DNA of 64,000 nucleotides, taken from positions 392,326 to 456,325 of the forward strand of contig JAHCAO010000001.1 of NCBI GenBank assembly GCA_019634835.1, in the 5' to 3' direction. Below are positions 62,209 to 64,000 of this stretch, piece after piece. Under the pieces are notes generated by a model. It saw only the letters and a program-made list of their open reading frames with translations, did no database searches and was not told the origin of the DNA. Made by a program: the position numbers and the translations under genes. Positions within the stretch are counted from its first letter, which is position 1. Each line of letters begins with the position of its first letter. The DNA comes from Gammaproteobacteria bacterium (lineage in GTDB: Bacteria; Pseudomonadota; Gammaproteobacteria; DSM-16500).

Positions 62209-63855
62209 ATGTTAAACAATCAAGGCAATAGAGAGAAAATAAAAAATAACAACGGCAAAAGAGCAGATATAAGAGTACGTGCTTCAATATTAAAACCCAC
62301 ACAAGATTTTTATTTTAAATCCATACGTGGTGATGATCGTAATTATTATCATCGATTCATTGAAGAGTTAATTAATCCTGCAAAGCGATACAAGAAAAGA
62401 TTGGGAAAAAAGAAAAGGTTTACTGTTAGAGCAGATGGAATATTTACTCGTAGTTCTTATTTTGTGGGGAAATATCCACTTAAACCACCTCAATATACAC
62501 CCAATCAAAAAGCAAAATATACAAAATTCCAATCAACAACACTTGGAATGCCAAATTTCTTTTCTCCTGTATTTGGTTTTGATTTACGAAAAAGTGCTTT
62601 AGCAGGATTAATGTTTAGTATGGATAATGCATTACCAACTAATCGATTATATATCTATGATGGTGGAACTGTAGGTAGACCGTATGATCATTGGAGTGAG
62701 GCAGATGCAGAAGAGTATCTGAAAAAAAAGGGAACGATTCTCTTTGGTGCTAATCAATTAGATGAGTTTAAAGCAGCCATTCAGGCTAAATCAATTCAGG
62801 ACAAGCATAATGAAGCATTGGTTCGTCTTAGATTAAATTGTGATGATCAAATCCCTATGTGTGATAGAGATAAAATATTTATTGGAAGTGATAACCTGGA
62901 ATCACGATTATTAGCTAAGCAATATGCGGATACATTATTAAAGCAGTTAAAACATGCAGGCCAATGTAGTGATACTTATCAGATACCTGTTTGTTTTTAT
63001 ACCGATAGTAAAGACCTTTTGTTTAAAGAATATACTGAAGAAGAATATAAACTGGATTGTGAAGAAGCTCATTTAATCTATACTAATGCTCAATTAAAAA
63101 ATATAAAATATAAAAATAATCGATATGAATTTTTATTTGCACTATCACCCGCAGAAATCCATGCTGAACTTTCACATACTACCAAGGGCATATCGTTTGC
63201 TATGCATTTATTGCAAATTGGATATGTACATATTGTTAAATTCCTATGTGAAAAATCCAAATTTGATTTACAGGATGCTTTTATTAAATCGTTAAAAGCT
63301 GTAGATAATAAGGCAAATTTTTCTTCAGACATTTTGCATCGTGTGATTAGCTCTGAAGATGAGATATTTGCAAATAATATTATAGATTGGATGGATGATC
63401 CTGAACTAATTCGTCAAATGAATACTTTTCCAAATCCATTATTAACAGCTACAGAAAAAAATATGATTCCCTGTGTTAATAAGTTACTTAAATGCAACAT
63501 TGATGTAAATATAGGCGACAATGGCAGAACAGCGCTTTTAATCGCAGCTGAAAATGGACAACTCGAAGTGATCAAGGCATTGCTTGAAGATGAGCACATT
63601 AATGTAAATCTAACCACTAATGAAAATAAAACTCCACTTTATATTGCAGCGGAATTTGGACATCTAGACGTTATCCGAATGTTGCTTGCTGATAAGCGGG
63701 TTAATGTCAACGAAGTAGCTACTGAAGATAATCAGACTGCGCTTTTCATCGCTGCTCAAGAAGGACATCACGAAGTGGTCAAGGCATTGCTTGAAGATGA
63801 GCGTATTCATGTAAATATAACATCAGTATTGTCTAAGCAGCTAAAGCCAACATAA
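62209..63855 (+). CDS. Ankyrin-repeat protein with unrecognised N-terminal domain
   Basis: The start at ATG 62209 is supported by GAGGGA 6 bp upstream; a TTG at 62197 extends the frame. The product has about 548 residues. Residues of about 20-330 form an unrecognised domain with FYFKSIRGDDRNYYHRFIEE, FGFDLRKSALAGLMFSMDN and YIYDGGTVGRPYDHWSEADA. Residues of about 430-535 are three ankyrin repeats (TALLIAAENGQLEVIKALLE, TPLYIAAEFGHLDVIRMLLA, TALFIAAQEGHHEVVKALLE). The last repeat is cut short, and the end SVLSKQLKPT does not look like ankyrin, so the C-terminus is probably truncated by the junction with the following remnant. It is likely a host-directed protein. Confidence 0.65.
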   Translation: MLNNQGNREKIKNNNGKRADIRVRASILKPTQDFYFKSIRGDDRNYYHRFIEELINPAKRYKKRLGKKKRFTVRADGIFTRSSYFVGKYPLKPPQYTPNQKAKYTKFQSTTLGMPNFFSPVFGFDLRKSALAGLMFSMDNALPTNRLYIYDGGTVGRPYDHWSEADAEEYLKKKGTILFGANQLDEFKAAIQAKSIQDKHNEALVRLRLNCDDQIPMCDRDKIFIGSDNLESRLLAKQYADTLLKQLKHAGQCSDTYQIPVCFYTDSKDLLFKEYTEEEYKLDCEEAHLIYTNAQLKNIKYKNNRYEFLFALSPAEIHAELSHTTKGISFAMHLLQIGYVHIVKFLCEKSKFDLQDAFIKSLKAVDNKANFSSDILHRVISSEDEIFANNIIDWMDDPELIRQMNTFPNPLLTATEKNMIPCVNKLLKCNIDVNIGDNGRTALLIAAENGQLEVIKALLEDEHINVNLTTNENKTPLYIAAEFGHLDVIRMLLADKRVNVNEVATEDNQTALFIAAQEGHHEVVKALLEDERIHVNITSVLSKQLKPT

Positions 63856-63868
63856 CCAGATTCTGTAA

Positions 63869-64000
63869 ATTTTCCTGAAGCACTTACCAAAAACCAAAAT
63901 AGATGGCGCATGCTTTTTAGATTTAGAAAATAAGCCTATTATAGGCATGAGTTTGAGACATGATAGGGTTTTGGCATACTCTTTTACATCTCGACTTTGG
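63869..64000 (+). pseudogene. Fragment of an ImmA/IrrE-type (HigA2-like) antitoxin/metallopeptidase
   Basis: From 63869 one frame reads HLPKTKIDGACF, then KPIIGMSLRHDR, matching the conserved segment of XRE-ImmA/IrrE antitoxin proteins that normally continues IDNFWFTLLHELAH. Here the frame shifts just after RHDR, and another frame reads GFWHTLLHLDF, giving the expected zinc-motif region with one or two lost bases and a changed HE pair. The 5' part (helix-turn-helix) is absent and the 3' part is outside the window. It is a decayed gene or a deletion product. Confidence 0.5.

Overview
The window looks like a piece of a low-GC gammaproteobacterial chromosome. Housekeeping proteins (GlmU, GlmS, PyrD, UvrD, ParC/ParE, HemC/D/X/Y, Def-Fmt-RsmB, GuaC, PriA) are of gammaproteobacterial type. 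The ankyrin-repeat, F-box-like, VirK-like and papain-like proteins point to a host-associated member of the order Legionellales (Coxiella/Aquicella/Rickettsiella-like). That placement is inference; no rRNA gene is present to settle it.

Layout. 1-3 kb: secreted proteins (a DUF1460-like protein cut by the left edge, a SecDF-P1-head-only protein, an unknown exported protein) and a parB without an adjacent parA. 3-15.4 kb: thpR, an HD phosphohydrolase, glmU and glmS (UDP-GlcNAc synthesis), pyrD, uvrD, engB and an OPT-family transporter. 15.9-23.2 kb: a polyhydroxyalkanoate module (MaoC/phosphotransacylase fusion, PhaE-like subunit, class III PhaC), then a 1307-residue RTX adhesin-like protein. 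23.4-28.5 kb (minus strand): ubiK, nudF, parE, parC. 28.7-30.2 kb: two unknown proteins, one with a 48-residue tandem duplication. 30.2-35.2 kb: hemC, then a VirK-like gene and a repeat that separate it from hemD-hemX-hemY. 35.3-40.7 kb: def-fmt-rsmB, guaC, gmhB and an acyltransferase. 41.9-47.5 kb: LPS core genes (waaG, waaP, a double-kinase gene), an aldehyde dehydrogenase and a further kinase-like gene. 47.6-50.4 kb: an ALDH7 enzyme and a saccharopine dehydrogenase-like enzyme (lysine catabolism). 51.5-56 kb: priA, then a slipin/NfeD pair. 56.1-64 kb: an accessory, decaying region with an F-box-like membrane protein, a RhuM remnant, a truncated integrase, a broken esterase, a cysteine-protease/ankyrin gene split by frameshifts, a second ankyrin protein and an ImmA/IrrE-like remnant.

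The most unusual content is palindromic DNA. (1) Just upstream of the truncated integrase lies an array of about eight different short palindromes at a regular period of about 23-24 bp, separated by AT-rich linkers (57459-57644). (2) Five long inverted repeats of 169-179 bp sit between genes. Three share a nearly identical core, but their outer arms differ between copies while remaining perfectly self-complementary within each copy, so every change is compensated. (3) A TIR-bounded element family occurs three times and carries an internal hairpin whose stem also co-varies. (4) Two shorter repeat families are scattered in intergenic DNA, and one of them supplies the apparent start codon of the RhuM remnant.

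All functional calls come from reading the sequence and recalling protein families. No search was run.
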